Shown piece by piece: positions 18,494-26,148 of a stretch of DNA of 64,000 nucleotides. Made by a program: the position numbers and the translations under genes. The notes under the pieces were generated by a model that saw only the letters and a program-made list of their open reading frames with translations, did no database searches and had not been told where the DNA came from. The first letter of the stretch is position 1; each line of letters opens with the position of its first letter. The DNA comes from Bradyrhizobium sp. CCGUVB4N (GTDB taxonomy: Bacteria > Pseudomonadota > Alphaproteobacteria > Rhizobiales > Xanthobacteraceae), in contig NZ_JANADP010000001.1 in NCBI RefSeq assembly GCF_024199945.1, positions 5,394,001 to 5,458,000 of the forward strand. The letters run 5' to 3'.

Positions 18494-18741
18494 GGTGCTT
18501 CTCCCTTGCCGGATCGTTCGCGGCCGATGAGAACCATCATGACGAAGGGATTTGGCCTCCGCGATTACGCGGCAGGTAAGAGCCCATCCGGCGTCCGGCC
18601 GGCCCTTCAGGCCCGCCCACCACGAAACCCGCCAAATGGCCGGATGAAACCATTTTGCGGAACCCGCGAAACGATCCGGAAACAGATGCTCCTTAAGACA
18701 TCAGCCTACAGACGGCGCCAAAGCCCGTCGGGAGGCTTACG

Positions 18742-18945
18742 ATGAACCACTCAATTCACTCTGCAGATCGGGGTACCCACCTGAAGATCGTGGTGGTGGC
18801 GCTGGTGGCCGGCATCGCAGTGGCCGCCTTCGGGATCGCAGCCCGCACCAACGCCGATTACAGCCAGACCGCCCAGTCCACCCACGTGATCAAGGCCGGC
18901 AAGCCGGTGGCGATCACGAGCTCGGGCACCTCGACGGTGCGCTGA
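18742..18945 (+). CDS. conserved small single-pass membrane protein
   Basis: 67 residues with one strong hydrophobic helix (HLKIVVVALVAGIAVAAFGI) and a short polar outer part ending GTSTVR. GGGAGG stands 8 bases before the ATG, and an intrinsic terminator follows 33 bases after the stop. I recognise this type of protein from Bradyrhizobium genomes, often in several copies, but its function is unknown. Confidence 0.8.
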   Translation: MNHSIHSADRGTHLKIVVVALVAGIAVAAFGIAARTNADYSQTAQSTHVIKAGKPVAITSSGTSTVR

Positions 18946-18977
18946 CTGCAGGAAAAAGGTCCGGTTTGAGACGCAAT

Positions 18978-19005
18978 GGCCGCCCTGGGGCGGCCTTTTG
19001 CTTTT
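18978..19005 (+). terminator. intrinsic terminator after the 67-residue protein gene
   Basis: GGCCGCC (18978-18984), a CTGG loop and GGCGGCC (18989-18995) are followed by TTTTGCTTTT. Confidence 0.8.
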
Positions 19006-19010
19006 GGCCA

Positions 19011-19330
19011 TCATTTGGCCTGCGCCGCGCAACAGCCCCGCCAGCGCTCATGCAGTTCGATCGCCTCCAGCAGCAGCGCCATCAGCGTGTTGCCGAGATT
19101 GGTCGGGGCCATCGGGAAGTTCGGGTTGAGCGCGATCCCCTTCTCCTGAATGGCGCGGGCGTCCTCATAACGCTTGAGGTCGAACAGCACTGTGCCGAGA
19201 TCGAATGGACATTGGACACACGCGGGCTGACCGAGATCGCGGCGCGCAGGACCTGCTCTGCCTCATCAGCCGCTTTGGATCGCTGCTGAGACAGACCCCA
19301 AGCGCATGCAGTGTCGAAATGGTCGGGATG
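19011..19330 (-). pseudogene. decayed tetratricopeptide-repeat gene, frameshifted fragment
   Basis: Read on the minus strand, the end encodes LGTVLFDLKRYEDARAIQ, then GIALNPNFPMAPTNLGNTLM and stops at 19011 after AAQAK. These are TPR helices. Upstream, near 19201, one base is missing (CATTCGATCTC where CATTCGAATCTC would read HSNL), and the preceding repeat continues in another frame as EAEQVLRAAISVSPRVSNVH. Further up, HFDT and LHALG appear in yet different frames near 19310. At least two frameshifts and no start codon are present. It is a remnant of a TPR protein of the type abundant in Bradyrhizobium, next to the tRNA-Asp integration site. Confidence 0.75.
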
Positions 19331-19419
19331 ATTCGGAGCCCGGAGGCAGCCGTCCGGGCCGTAGCGATACGGTCCCGCCCCGTTCCAACAGGCGTTTGCT
19401 CCCCATCAACGCAACGTCC

Positions 19420-19448
19420 TTGACTTCACCATGTCCCCCCTTTAAGTC
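19420..19448 (+). promoter_or_regulatory. promoter of tRNA-Asp
   Basis: TTGACT (19420-19425) is followed after exactly 17 bases by TAAGTC (19443-19448). It lies 34 bases before the tRNA. Confidence 0.5.
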
Positions 19449-19481
19449 CCCCCTCGTTCCGCGCGGACACATACGCGTCAC

Positions 19482-19558
<77 letters not shown>

Positions 19559-19566
19559 TTTTTGGC

Positions 19567-19968
19567 GGAATATCAATCACTTAAATTAGGCCGATCCGGA
19601 CCCTTCGATATCGAAGTGTCAGGCTTGCCGGTGTCCTGAGTTCAAAAGTTAACGCTTGTTGACGGCACCGAACTCCGTCTCGCCGGTTGTTTCTCGTGAC
19701 GGAACGGACCTCGGCTTTTGTCCGTGATGAGAACGCCTCCTCGCGCTCCGCCGCGCCGACGAGGCACCCCGCAAATTTCCCGATGGCGGCCTCGACGCGA
19801 TTGGTCAGGCGCGCGGGTTGCCCCGCCGGTTACCGGCGTCATCAAGTCTCCGGTTTCAGAAACCGCTCCGTAGCCGCGTGCGGCAAAACTCGCCAAATCC
19901 GATCGCACCGGCGGCCATCGCGGGCGGCTCTGCGTCATCGGAAAGGTGCAGCACCGCGGAAAACACCC
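19567..19968. other. non-coding or unrecognised stretch between tRNA-Asp and the P450 gene
   Basis: About 400 bases. Short frames exist on both strands, but none has a convincing ribosome site or composition. I see no regulator, integrase or hairpin that I can name. The P450 promoter should lie in the right part. Confidence 0.5.
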
Positions 19969-21210
19969 ATGAACACATCTGAGCGACCGGCTGTTGAGTA
20001 CGATACGCCGCTTTGCGATATCGACGTCAGCAATCCAGCCATCTACCAGCAGGACATCTGGCAGCCGTTATTCGCCCGTCTGCGGCGCGAAGCGCCGGTC
20101 CACTACTGCGCCGAAAGCCGCTATGGTCCGTACTGGTCGGTGTCGAGCTACAACGACATCATGGCCGTCGAGCTCGACCATGCGACTTATTCCTCGCAAC
20201 TCGGCGCCGGGTTCCAGATTGCGGACATACCGGCCGATATGAACCGCCGCAGCTTTATCCGCATGGACCCGCCGCGCCATACGGCGCAACGCAAGGCGGT
20301 CGCTCCAGTGGCGGCGCCCAAGAATCTCGCAAGCTATGAGATCTCCATAAGGGAGCGCACCCGCGCCGTGCTCGACGCGTTGCCCCGCAACGAGAGCTTC
20401 GATTGGGTGGACAAGGTGTCGATCGAGCTCACCACCATGATGCTGGCAACGCTGTTCGATTTTCCCTGGCAAGAGCGGCGCAAGCTGACCTATTGGTCGG
20501 ATGTCGCCGTCTGCGATATCAACGCGCCCGATGCACTCGTGCACTCAGAGGAGGCACGCTCCGCCGAGCTGATGCGGATGGCCGACACCTTCAAAGGCCT
20601 GTGGCAAGAGCGCGCGAAGGCGCCGCCGCGGCTCGACTTGATCTCGTTGATGGCGCACAACGCGGAAACGCGCGACCTGCCCGCGATGGAATTTGTCGGC
20701 AACCTGACCCTGCTCATCGTCGGTGGCAATGACACAACGCGCAACTCCATGTCGGGCGGCTTGCTGGCTCTGTCGGAGAACCCCGATCAGCTTGCAAAGC
20801 TAAAGGCCAATCCTGGGCTCGTCCCTGGTCTGGTCGCCGAGACGATCCGCTATCAAACGCCCGTCATACACATGCGGCGGACAGCGACGCGCGATTGCGA
20901 GCTTGCCGGCCAGCACATCCGCCAAGGCGACAAGGTCATCATGTGGTATGTTTCCGGCAACCGCGACGAGAGCGTGATCGACCGCCCGGAGCATTTCATC
21001 ATCGATCGAGCCAAGCCGCGCCAGCACCTCTCCTACGGCGCGGGTATTCATCGCTGTGTCGGTGACCGGTTGGCGGATCTGCAACTCCGGATACTCTGGG
21101 AAGAAATCCTGGCCCGCGACCTCGACATCGAGGTGTTGGGACCGCCGCGGCGGCTGCACTCCAACTTCATCCGCGGCATCCGGGAGCTGCAAGTCCGGAT
21201 CAATGGATGA
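19969..21210 (+). CDS. cytochrome P450, CYP153-like
   Basis: 413 residues from the ATG at 19969; a longer in-frame reading upstream lacks a ribosome site. The heme ligand is Cys363 in SYGAGIHRCVGDRLADLQLR, the I-helix oxygen-activation site is GGNDTT (252-257), and ExxR is ETIR (291-294). The phrases following the heme cysteine (LQLRILWEEIL) and TMMLATLFDFPWQERRKL resemble CYP153 enzymes, which hydroxylate alkane or fatty-acid termini, but the usual Phe before the heme loop is Leu-Ser-Tyr here. No ferredoxin or reductase gene is adjacent, so partners must be encoded elsewhere. It sits in the putative tRNA-Asp island. Confidence 0.9.
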   Translation: MNTSERPAVEYDTPLCDIDVSNPAIYQQDIWQPLFARLRREAPVHYCAESRYGPYWSVSSYNDIMAVELDHATYSSQLGAGFQIADIPADMNRRSFIRMDPPRHTAQRKAVAPVAAPKNLASYEISIRERTRAVLDALPRNESFDWVDKVSIELTTMMLATLFDFPWQERRKLTYWSDVAVCDINAPDALVHSEEARSAELMRMADTFKGLWQERAKAPPRLDLISLMAHNAETRDLPAMEFVGNLTLLIVGGNDTTRNSMSGGLLALSENPDQLAKLKANPGLVPGLVAETIRYQTPVIHMRRTATRDCELAGQHIRQGDKVIMWYVSGNRDESVIDRPEHFIIDRAKPRQHLSYGAGIHRCVGDRLADLQLRILWEEILARDLDIEVLGPPRRLHSNFIRGIRELQVRING

Positions 21211-21750
21211 GTCGCCTGTTGGCCCATCGATACGCCGAGTACAAGACCACGAGCCTACTCAAAGCTCAGAGGGCTGTTCTGTTCGCTTGAGCACATCAGC
21301 AACACGCACCGGCGCGGAACCGGTTCTGGCGACTCGTTGTCGCACCGCTGTAGCGACCAAGTGTGGTCACGATGAATAGCCGCCTGACCGGCACCGCCCG
21401 CCTTGTGCGTCGCCTGCTGCGCTTCCGCGCCCTCGCCTTCAACACTATCGACGATTGCTCGAGCGTGTCACCGCAGTTGTAGCCCTGCGTGAAAGCCTCG
21501 AGGAACGAACGGCAATCGACCGCGATCTCGTTCAGCCCTGCGACGATTTCTCCCAGTCGCGTTGACACAGAATTCGCTCATTGAGGACGTCCGATATCTC
21601 AATGAAGGACGACCTACATCGGAACACGTTGCCGTTGGTGCGAAGACGTTCGCGGTCTGCGCCCGACGGCATGAGGACTATTTCGAGTGCGATGCCGGCA
21701 GTGTTGTCCTTGGTCCAAGTACCGCTTGTAGGGCCAGTCAAGGAGCTGTC
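21211..21750. other. 540 bases without a confident gene, inside the island
   Basis: A 90-codon minus-strand frame (21296-21568, GTG start) and a 36-codon plus-strand frame (from 21372) exist but neither has a clear ribosome site or family resemblance. The N-terminal part of the minus frame (LNEIAVDCRSFLEAFTQGYN) looks protein-like and could be a remnant. I leave the stretch unassigned. Confidence 0.4.
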
Positions 21751-21951
21751 ATGAAAGCGTCGGAAGTCATTTCGAGATTGCAGGCCGTCGTCAACAACCG
21801 CGGCGATCTTGAAGTATTCGTCGGGCACCACAAGGGCTTGATCCGAGACATTCACTTCTGCCGCGATGAAGAGATGCTGGAAGGCGATTTCATCACGATT
21901 GCGACGGAAAGCTTTATCATTCAGCGGACCGTGCCTGACGATCCAGCCTAA
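21751..21951 (+). CDS. small hypothetical protein (phage/ICE-type)
   Basis: 66 residues, MKASEVISRLQAVVNNRGDL onward. The ATG at 21751 has AAGGAG six bases ahead, a strong ribosome site, while the frame extending upstream has none. The pattern of a short amphipathic helix followed by GDLEVFV resembles small proteins from phages and integrative elements that read MKVSEFI..L....DAEVVV; their function is unknown. It is an acidic soluble protein in the lower-GC part of the island. Confidence 0.65.
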   Translation: MKASEVISRLQAVVNNRGDLEVFVGHHKGLIRDIHFCRDEEMLEGDFITIATESFIIQRTVPDDPA

Positions 21952-22197
21952 GAATTATGGCCCCGATATATACAGCCTCGAACCAAGTTCGGATCGGAAG
22001 TGAGTGGGAGGTCCGGCCGGCACACGAAAGTCGCTCAGTTATCTCGTGCGCGAATATGCACCTCTGAACATTCCCCGATGTCCTCCCGAAAACCAAACAT
22101 TGGTTGGTGCGGGAACATCTACTCCAACAGACAATGCCCCACCGGGGCTGGCTGCATATTTCACGTCGATTTTTCACCCGGTTCATTTGACCACGCG

Positions 22198-22223
22198 GGC
22201 CGCAGCTGCCCCCAGCTGCGGCC
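22198..22223. repeat. perfect 11-bp inverted repeat, GGCCGCAGCTG/CAGCTGCGGCC
   Basis: The arms are at 22198-22208 and 22213-22223 with a CCCC loop, 29 bases before the small gene at 22252. There is no U-run after it on either strand, so it is more likely a leader hairpin or operator than a terminator. Confidence 0.55.
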
Positions 22224-22251
22224 TTCGCATTCGGTTCGAAGGATTGACCCT

Positions 22252-22464
22252 ATGCCCAACGAACATTGCCTGATCGTCCACGCAGCTGGAAGACAGCTGG
22301 ATCTGCTGCGCGGAGAGGCTTCGCGCATCGCCAAAGGGAAACTCATCAACTGGTGGACCGATCGCGCCGAAGTCGGCACGCGGTTTTGTTTTGAAGATCT
22401 CGCGGCGAAAGAAGCCTTTGCGCTAACCTGCGACGACTTTGGCATTCGCTGCCGAGACGGCTAG
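22252..22464 (+). CDS. small hypothetical protein
   Basis: 70 residues beginning MPNEHCLIVHAAGRQLDLLR. It includes RIAKGKLINWWTDRAEVGTR and a C-terminal FEDLAAKEAFALTCDDFGIR, giving a compact soluble alpha/beta protein of unknown role. A GGATTGACCC stretch precedes the ATG but is a weak ribosome site. Its stop lies 20 bases before the duplicated tRNA-Asp end, so it is the last gene of the putative island. Confidence 0.55.
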   Translation: MPNEHCLIVHAAGRQLDLLRGEASRIAKGKLINWWTDRAEVGTRFCFEDLAAKEAFALTCDDFGIRCRDG

Positions 22465-22483
22465 TCCAAAACAAATCCGCCGG

Positions 22484-22531
22484 CACGCCGGAGGTCGCGG
22501 GTTCGAACCCCGTCCCCCGCACCATTTTGGC
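22484..22531 (+). repeat. duplicated 3' half of tRNA-Asp (candidate attachment site)
   Basis: CACGCCGGAGGTCGCGGGTT and the following T-arm, acceptor strand and CCA match 19518-19566. The acceptor strand reads CCCCCGC with discriminator A where the intact gene has CTCTCGC and G, so the copy could not restore that tRNA's acceptor stem pairing perfectly. The 5' half is absent. Confidence 0.7.
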
Positions 22532-22768
22532 AACATTTTCAAAAACTTATCTGAACATCCTCAGCCAGAGTGACGATGCCTGTGTCGAAACTCGCCCCTT
22601 GCGCTCGTCCGGAGCCGGCAGAAACGTGCGGATTCGTCTGAACAAGCACGCGAAAACCCCGCTCCCGTCGGCCGGCATAGTCAGTCCCAGCCCGAATCGT
22701 CTAGGCCTGCGGGAACTTGGCAGCTGGGAGCCCGGCAAGCTTCCGCGACACACCCGAGGAGGCCAGAC

Positions 22769-23098
22769 ATGGCGAAAAAGGATTCGACGAAGAAGGATTC
22801 GGCGAAGAAGGCAGCGGCTCCAGCCACCATCACGCTCAAGCACCTGGCCGCCGACATCGCGGAAAGCCAGGACCTCTCCAAGAAGCACGCCGAGGCCGTC
22901 CTCACCGACATGGTCGACCTGATCACCAAGCACCTGAAGAAGGGCGACCGCGTCCGCATCGTCGGGCTTGGCATCCTGCAGGTCCGCAAGCGCGCCGCCC
23001 GCACCGGCCGCAATCCCGCTACCGGCGAGGCGATCCACATCAAGGCCAGCAAGAAGGTCGCGTTCCGGCCGGTCAAGGAACTGAAAGAGGCGATCTAG
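22769..23098 (+). CDS. HU-family DNA-binding protein
   Basis: 109 residues with GAGGAGG ten bases before the ATG. A lysine- and alanine-rich N-terminal extension (MAKKDSTKKDSAKKAAAPA) precedes the HU fold. The DNA-wrapping arm contains RTGRNPATGEAIHI, whose proline is the residue that intercalates into DNA in this family. It is a nucleoid protein acting as a dimer. It is monocistronic: pepT starts 111 bases downstream with its own spacing. The extension makes it longer than the usual 90 residues. Confidence 0.94.
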   Translation: MAKKDSTKKDSAKKAAAPATITLKHLAADIAESQDLSKKHAEAVLTDMVDLITKHLKKGDRVRIVGLGILQVRKRAARTGRNPATGEAIHIKASKKVAFRPVKELKEAI

Positions 23099-23209
23099 CC
23101 GGTCATTTTTCGTTAAGCCTGATCCGCCGTCCTTCGGCCGCAACGCGGCCCGCTTTTCTGGTATACCGGCTGCTTCCTGCTCCCAAAAGCTCCCGTGGTT
23201 TGACCAGAC

Positions 23210-24457
23210 ATGTCCCTGACCTTCGCGCATACCGTGACCGAGCGCTTTCTGCGCTACGTCACCATCGACACCCAGTCCGATCCGAATTCCCCGGCCTCGC
23301 CATCGACCGAGAAGCAAAAGGATCTCGGCCGCGTTCTCGTCACCGAGCTGAAGGCCATGGGCGTCACGGACGCCCATCTCGACGATTACGGCTATGTCTA
23401 CGGAACGATCCCGGCCAACACCGACAAGAAGGTGCCGGTGATCTGCTTCTGCTCGCACATGGACACCTCGCCCGACGTCACCGGCAAGGATGTGAAGCCG
23501 CAAGTCGTGAAGAACTATCGCGGCGGCGACATCACCTTGCCCGGCGATACGACCCAGGTGATCCGCTTCACCGAGCATCCCGCGCTGAAGAACCAGATCG
23601 GCAACGATATCATCACCACCGATGGCACCACGCTGCTCGGGGCCGACAACAAGGCCGGCGTCGCCGAGATCATGGATGCCGCGCATTTTTTCATCAACAA
23701 TCCCGATGTGAAGCACGGCACCATCAAGATCCTGTTCACGCCGGATGAAGAGATCGGCCGCGGCGTCGACAACGTCGACATCAAGAAGCTCGGCGCCGAT
23801 TTCGGCTACACCATGGACGGCGAGAGCGCGGGCAGCGTCGAGGACGAAACGTTCTCGGCCGACGGCGCCACCATCACCATCACCGGCGTCAGCGCCCATC
23901 CCGGCTATGCCAAGGGCAAGATGGAGCACGCCATCAAGATCGCGGCCGCCATCGTCGAGCGTCTGCCCAAGGAAGGCTGCTCGCCCGAGACGACGTCGGG
24001 CAAGCAAGGCTTCCTGCATCCTGTCGGCATCGAGGGCGCGCTGGAACAGGCGACCCTCGCCTTCATCGTACGCGACTTCACCGAGGAAGGGCTGAAGGAG
24101 AAGGAGGTCCTGCTCGAGGACATCGTCAAGGACGTGATGAAGGATTTTCCGCGCTCGAGCTACAAGTTCGAGGTGCGGGAGCAGTACCGCAACATGAAGC
24201 AGGTGATCGACCGTCACCCGCACATCCTCGAATACGCCATCGAGGCGATCCGCCGCGCCGGCCTGCGTCCGATGCGCACCGCGATCCGCGGCGGCACCGA
24301 CGGTTCGCGCCTGTCCTTCATGGGCCTGCCCTGCCCCAACATCTTCGCCGGCGAGCACGCGTTTCATTCACGGCTGGAATGGGTGAGCCGGCAGGACATG
24401 GAGAAGGCGGTGCAGACCATCGTGCACCTCGCCATGATCTGGGAGGAGAAGGCGTAA
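23210..24457 (+). CDS. pepT: peptidase T (tripeptide aminopeptidase)
   Basis: 415 residues of the M20B metallopeptidase family. The dinuclear zinc ligands are visible in SHMDTSPD, LGADNKAG, FTPDEEIGRG (catalytic Glu and zinc Glu), YTMDGE and GEHAFHSRLEW. It removes the N-terminal residue from tripeptides in the cytoplasm. The lid domain lies between about residues 215 and 325. It converges on the membrane protein gene at 24468-25358; both stop codons lie in one hairpin. Confidence 0.95.
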   Translation: MSLTFAHTVTERFLRYVTIDTQSDPNSPASPSTEKQKDLGRVLVTELKAMGVTDAHLDDYGYVYGTIPANTDKKVPVICFCSHMDTSPDVTGKDVKPQVVKNYRGGDITLPGDTTQVIRFTEHPALKNQIGNDIITTDGTTLLGADNKAGVAEIMDAAHFFINNPDVKHGTIKILFTPDEEIGRGVDNVDIKKLGADFGYTMDGESAGSVEDETFSADGATITITGVSAHPGYAKGKMEHAIKIAAAIVERLPKEGCSPETTSGKQGFLHPVGIEGALEQATLAFIVRDFTEEGLKEKEVLLEDIVKDVMKDFPRSSYKFEVREQYRNMKQVIDRHPHILEYAIEAIRRAGLRPMRTAIRGGTDGSRLSFMGLPCPNIFAGEHAFHSRLEWVSRQDMEKAVQTIVHLAMIWEEKA

Positions 24458-24468
24458 GCCTTCTCCTC
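24443..24468. terminator. hairpin spanning both convergent stop codons
   Basis: GAGGAGAAGGC (24443-24453) and GCCTTCTCCTC (24458-24468) form an 11-bp stem with a GTAA loop that contains the pepT stop. No U-run follows, so termination is inferred from position only. Confidence 0.45.
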
Positions 24469-25358
24469 TACGGCACCGGCATCGCACGCCGGCCGCGGTG
24501 GAAACGGTTCGAGCTCGCCATCCAGTTGGGCAACGGCTCGCCGTCGCGGTGCCGCCCGCCGGCAACGGCTGCAGCCCAGGCGACCGCGGCACCGATCAGG
24601 GCCGCCGCCGCAATCGAGAAGGCGACGATCACCGAATTGCGCCGGGCGCGGTTGATCGCCGTATGCGCGTCCACGATCGATGCATCCACCCGCTTCTCGG
24701 CGTCCGCCGCAGATAGTCCCGTCAGCGCCGTGACCTGCTGCGCCAGATAGTTGCGATCATCGAGCACGACGCCACTATGGCTCGACGACGTCATCAGGAT
24801 GCGCCCAGCCTCCGCGCGGGCTTCCCGCATGTCGGCGGGAGGCCGCCGCGGTGCGCGGAACAGCTTGTCGAGCTCGTAGCTGAGCAGCGGCTCGGCGGAT
24901 GATGCATTGCCGCTCGCGCTGCGCACCGGCGAGCGTTCGAGCGCCGCCGCCCCGATGATCGCCAGCAGCGTCGCGCCGAACAGCACGGCCATCGCCCAGG
25001 ATGCCAGCCCATGAAGCCCGTCGCGCCGCTCACCGTCATCTTCGATCGTTGCCAGACCAGGGGCTGGCCGTGCCGTCCGGCCGGCGATGTAGCCGCCGAA
25101 GCCAAAGCTGATGATCGCCTGGATGATCAGGTAGAGTCCCGACAGCAATGCCAGCGCCGCCGAGGCATCGCGCCACGTCGGCGAAGCCGAACTGACACCA
25201 AGCCCGATCGCGACGCCAAAGCTGACCAGGATGAACGACATCGCGCCAGACGCGAAAGCGCCGGCGATGACGGAGCTCCACTGGATGCTCCGGCTTTCCT
25301 CGGCGGCGACGAGGCCGCCCTCCATCACGTCTTCCCGCACGAGAGTTTCGATCGCCAT
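24468..25358 (-). CDS. four-helix membrane protein of unknown function
   Basis: 296 residues from the ATG at 25358 (MAIETLVREDVMEGG). Helices lie near residues 30-57, 66-95, 120-142 and 250-275, the last followed by GGRHRDGEPLPNWM. A polar stretch of about 100 residues between helices 3 and 4 (RAPRRPPADMREARAEAGRI) is probably periplasmic or cytoplasmic. I do not recognise a named family. It starts 10 bases after the 24-codon gene, and the pair may share an EcfG-like promoter, suggesting a role in general stress response. Confidence 0.75.
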   Translation of the reverse strand: MAIETLVREDVMEGGLVAAEESRSIQWSSVIAGAFASGAMSFILVSFGVAIGLGVSSASPTWRDASAALALLSGLYLIIQAIISFGFGGYIAGRTARPAPGLATIEDDGERRDGLHGLASWAMAVLFGATLLAIIGAAALERSPVRSASGNASSAEPLLSYELDKLFRAPRRPPADMREARAEAGRILMTSSSHSGVVLDDRNYLAQQVTALTGLSAADAEKRVDASIVDAHTAINRARRNSVIVAFSIAAAALIGAAVAWAAAVAGGRHRDGEPLPNWMASSNRFHRGRRAMPVP

Positions 25359-25368
25359 AGCAGCTCTC

Positions 25369-25443
25369 TCAGCGCAGGCCAAAGAACGACAGGATCGCCA
25401 TGATCACGACGATCAAGCCGATCAGATAGATCAGTCCGTCCAT
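25369..25443 (-). CDS. 24-residue membrane protein
   Basis: The peptide reads MDGLIYLIGLIVVIMAILSF followed by FGLR. It is one transmembrane helix with a charged end. A very strong ribosome site, GAGGAGGA, lies 7 bases before the ATG, and an EcfG-like promoter is placed correctly upstream. The next gene begins 10 bases after its stop. Very short hydrophobic peptides of this sort recur in rhizobial genomes next to stress genes; function is unknown. Confidence 0.7.
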   Translation of the reverse strand: MDGLIYLIGLIVVIMAILSFFGLR

Positions 25444-25475
25444 AGTCCCATCCTCCTCAAATGCTCCGAGGCGCT

Positions 25476-25500
25476 AATGAGGGGGACGGGAGAACGTTCC
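25476..25500 (-). promoter_or_regulatory. EcfG-like general stress promoter
   Basis: On the minus strand GGAAC (25500-25496), 16 bases, then CATT (25479-25476). The alphaproteobacterial EcfG consensus is GGAAC-N16/17-CGTT, so there is one mismatch. Transcription would begin about 25 bases before the 24-codon gene, leaving just room for its ribosome site. Confidence 0.45.
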
Positions 25501-25583
25501 TAATTTTGCACCGGGCTACGGAACGAACCGCTGGGACGCGGATTGTCGCCGCAAGTCCCAAAGGATGAGATTGTGAGCACAAG

Positions 25584-25622
25584 AGGCCTCAGCCCGTCAG
25601 TCGCGGGCTGAGGCCTTTTCGT
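25584..25622 (+). terminator. orphan intrinsic terminator, possible small RNA 3' end
   Basis: A perfect 13-bp stem (AGGCCTCAGCCCG at 25584-25596, CGGGCTGAGGCCT at 25604-25616) with a 7-base loop is followed by TTTCGTCT on the plus strand. No plus-strand gene ends within 1 kb upstream on that strand and the divergent gene starts at 25443, so the transcript it ends must begin in the preceding 140 bases. Confidence 0.65.
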
Positions 25623-25726
25623 CTAGGCTCGTGCGACATCGAGTTCCCCACACGTAACAATGTTGCGGGTCGACACTGTTCCCGGCTCCGTGCTACCCGA
25701 AGCGGATCAGGAACCTGAGTGTCGCA

Positions 25727-26092
25727 GTGACCACGATCCGCCGCCCCCACAGCTTTTACTCCTTGCGCCACTGGCGCGGGCTCGTGGCTGTGCTCGTTGC
25801 GGTGATGTACCTGCTGTCGGGCGCGCTGCATGGCGCGCACGACATCGATGTGACGAGCCCGGCCGGCGGTTCGGAGATCGCCTCGATCCTCGATGACGGC
25901 CCAGCCGGTCATGGCGATCACAAGGCCATCGGTGGTCATCACTGCCACGGCTGCTTCTCGGTGGCCGTCATGCAGACCGCGCAGTCCGAAACCGCGACCG
26001 ACATGGTTGCCACGCCGGCTCTGCAGCGCGCGCCCGCGCTCGTGGGTATCGCGCCGGACACGGACTCCCCGCCCCCCAAACATCTGACCTGA
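25727..26092 (+). CDS. histidine-rich membrane or periplasmic protein upstream of a metal efflux operon
   Basis: 121 residues from a GTG at 25727, with AGGAA about 11 bases before it. One hydrophobic helix (GLVAVLVAVMYLLSGALHG) could be a signal anchor. The following part has HGAHDIDV and GHGDHKAIGGHHCHGC, clusters of His and Cys that could bind divalent or copper ions. It ends with DSPPPKHLT. It precedes the CzcCBA genes by about 56 bases in the same direction and probably belongs to that operon, perhaps as a metal-sensing or buffering protein. I do not recognise a named family. Confidence 0.7.
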   Translation: MTTIRRPHSFYSLRHWRGLVAVLVAVMYLLSGALHGAHDIDVTSPAGGSEIASILDDGPAGHGDHKAIGGHHCHGCFSVAVMQTAQSETATDMVATPALQRAPALVGIAPDTDSPPPKHLT

Positions 26093-26148
26093 ACTGATCA
26101 GCCGGGCGCTGCATGCGCCCACGATGCTTTTGTTCACAGGTCACCTTC

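Noticed and set aside
19642..19938. 98-codon minus-strand frame upstream of the P450
   Set aside because: Arg/Gly-rich with no start signal or motif; likely chance.
21296..21568. 90-codon minus-strand frame in the island
   Set aside because: GTG start without ribosome site, low-complexity Arg-rich C-terminus, no recognised family. It may be a remnant but I cannot support it as a gene.
22484..22531. A second functional tRNA-Asp gene
   Set aside because: The 5' half, including the acceptor and D-arm, is absent; only the anticodon-stem 3' strand onward is present.
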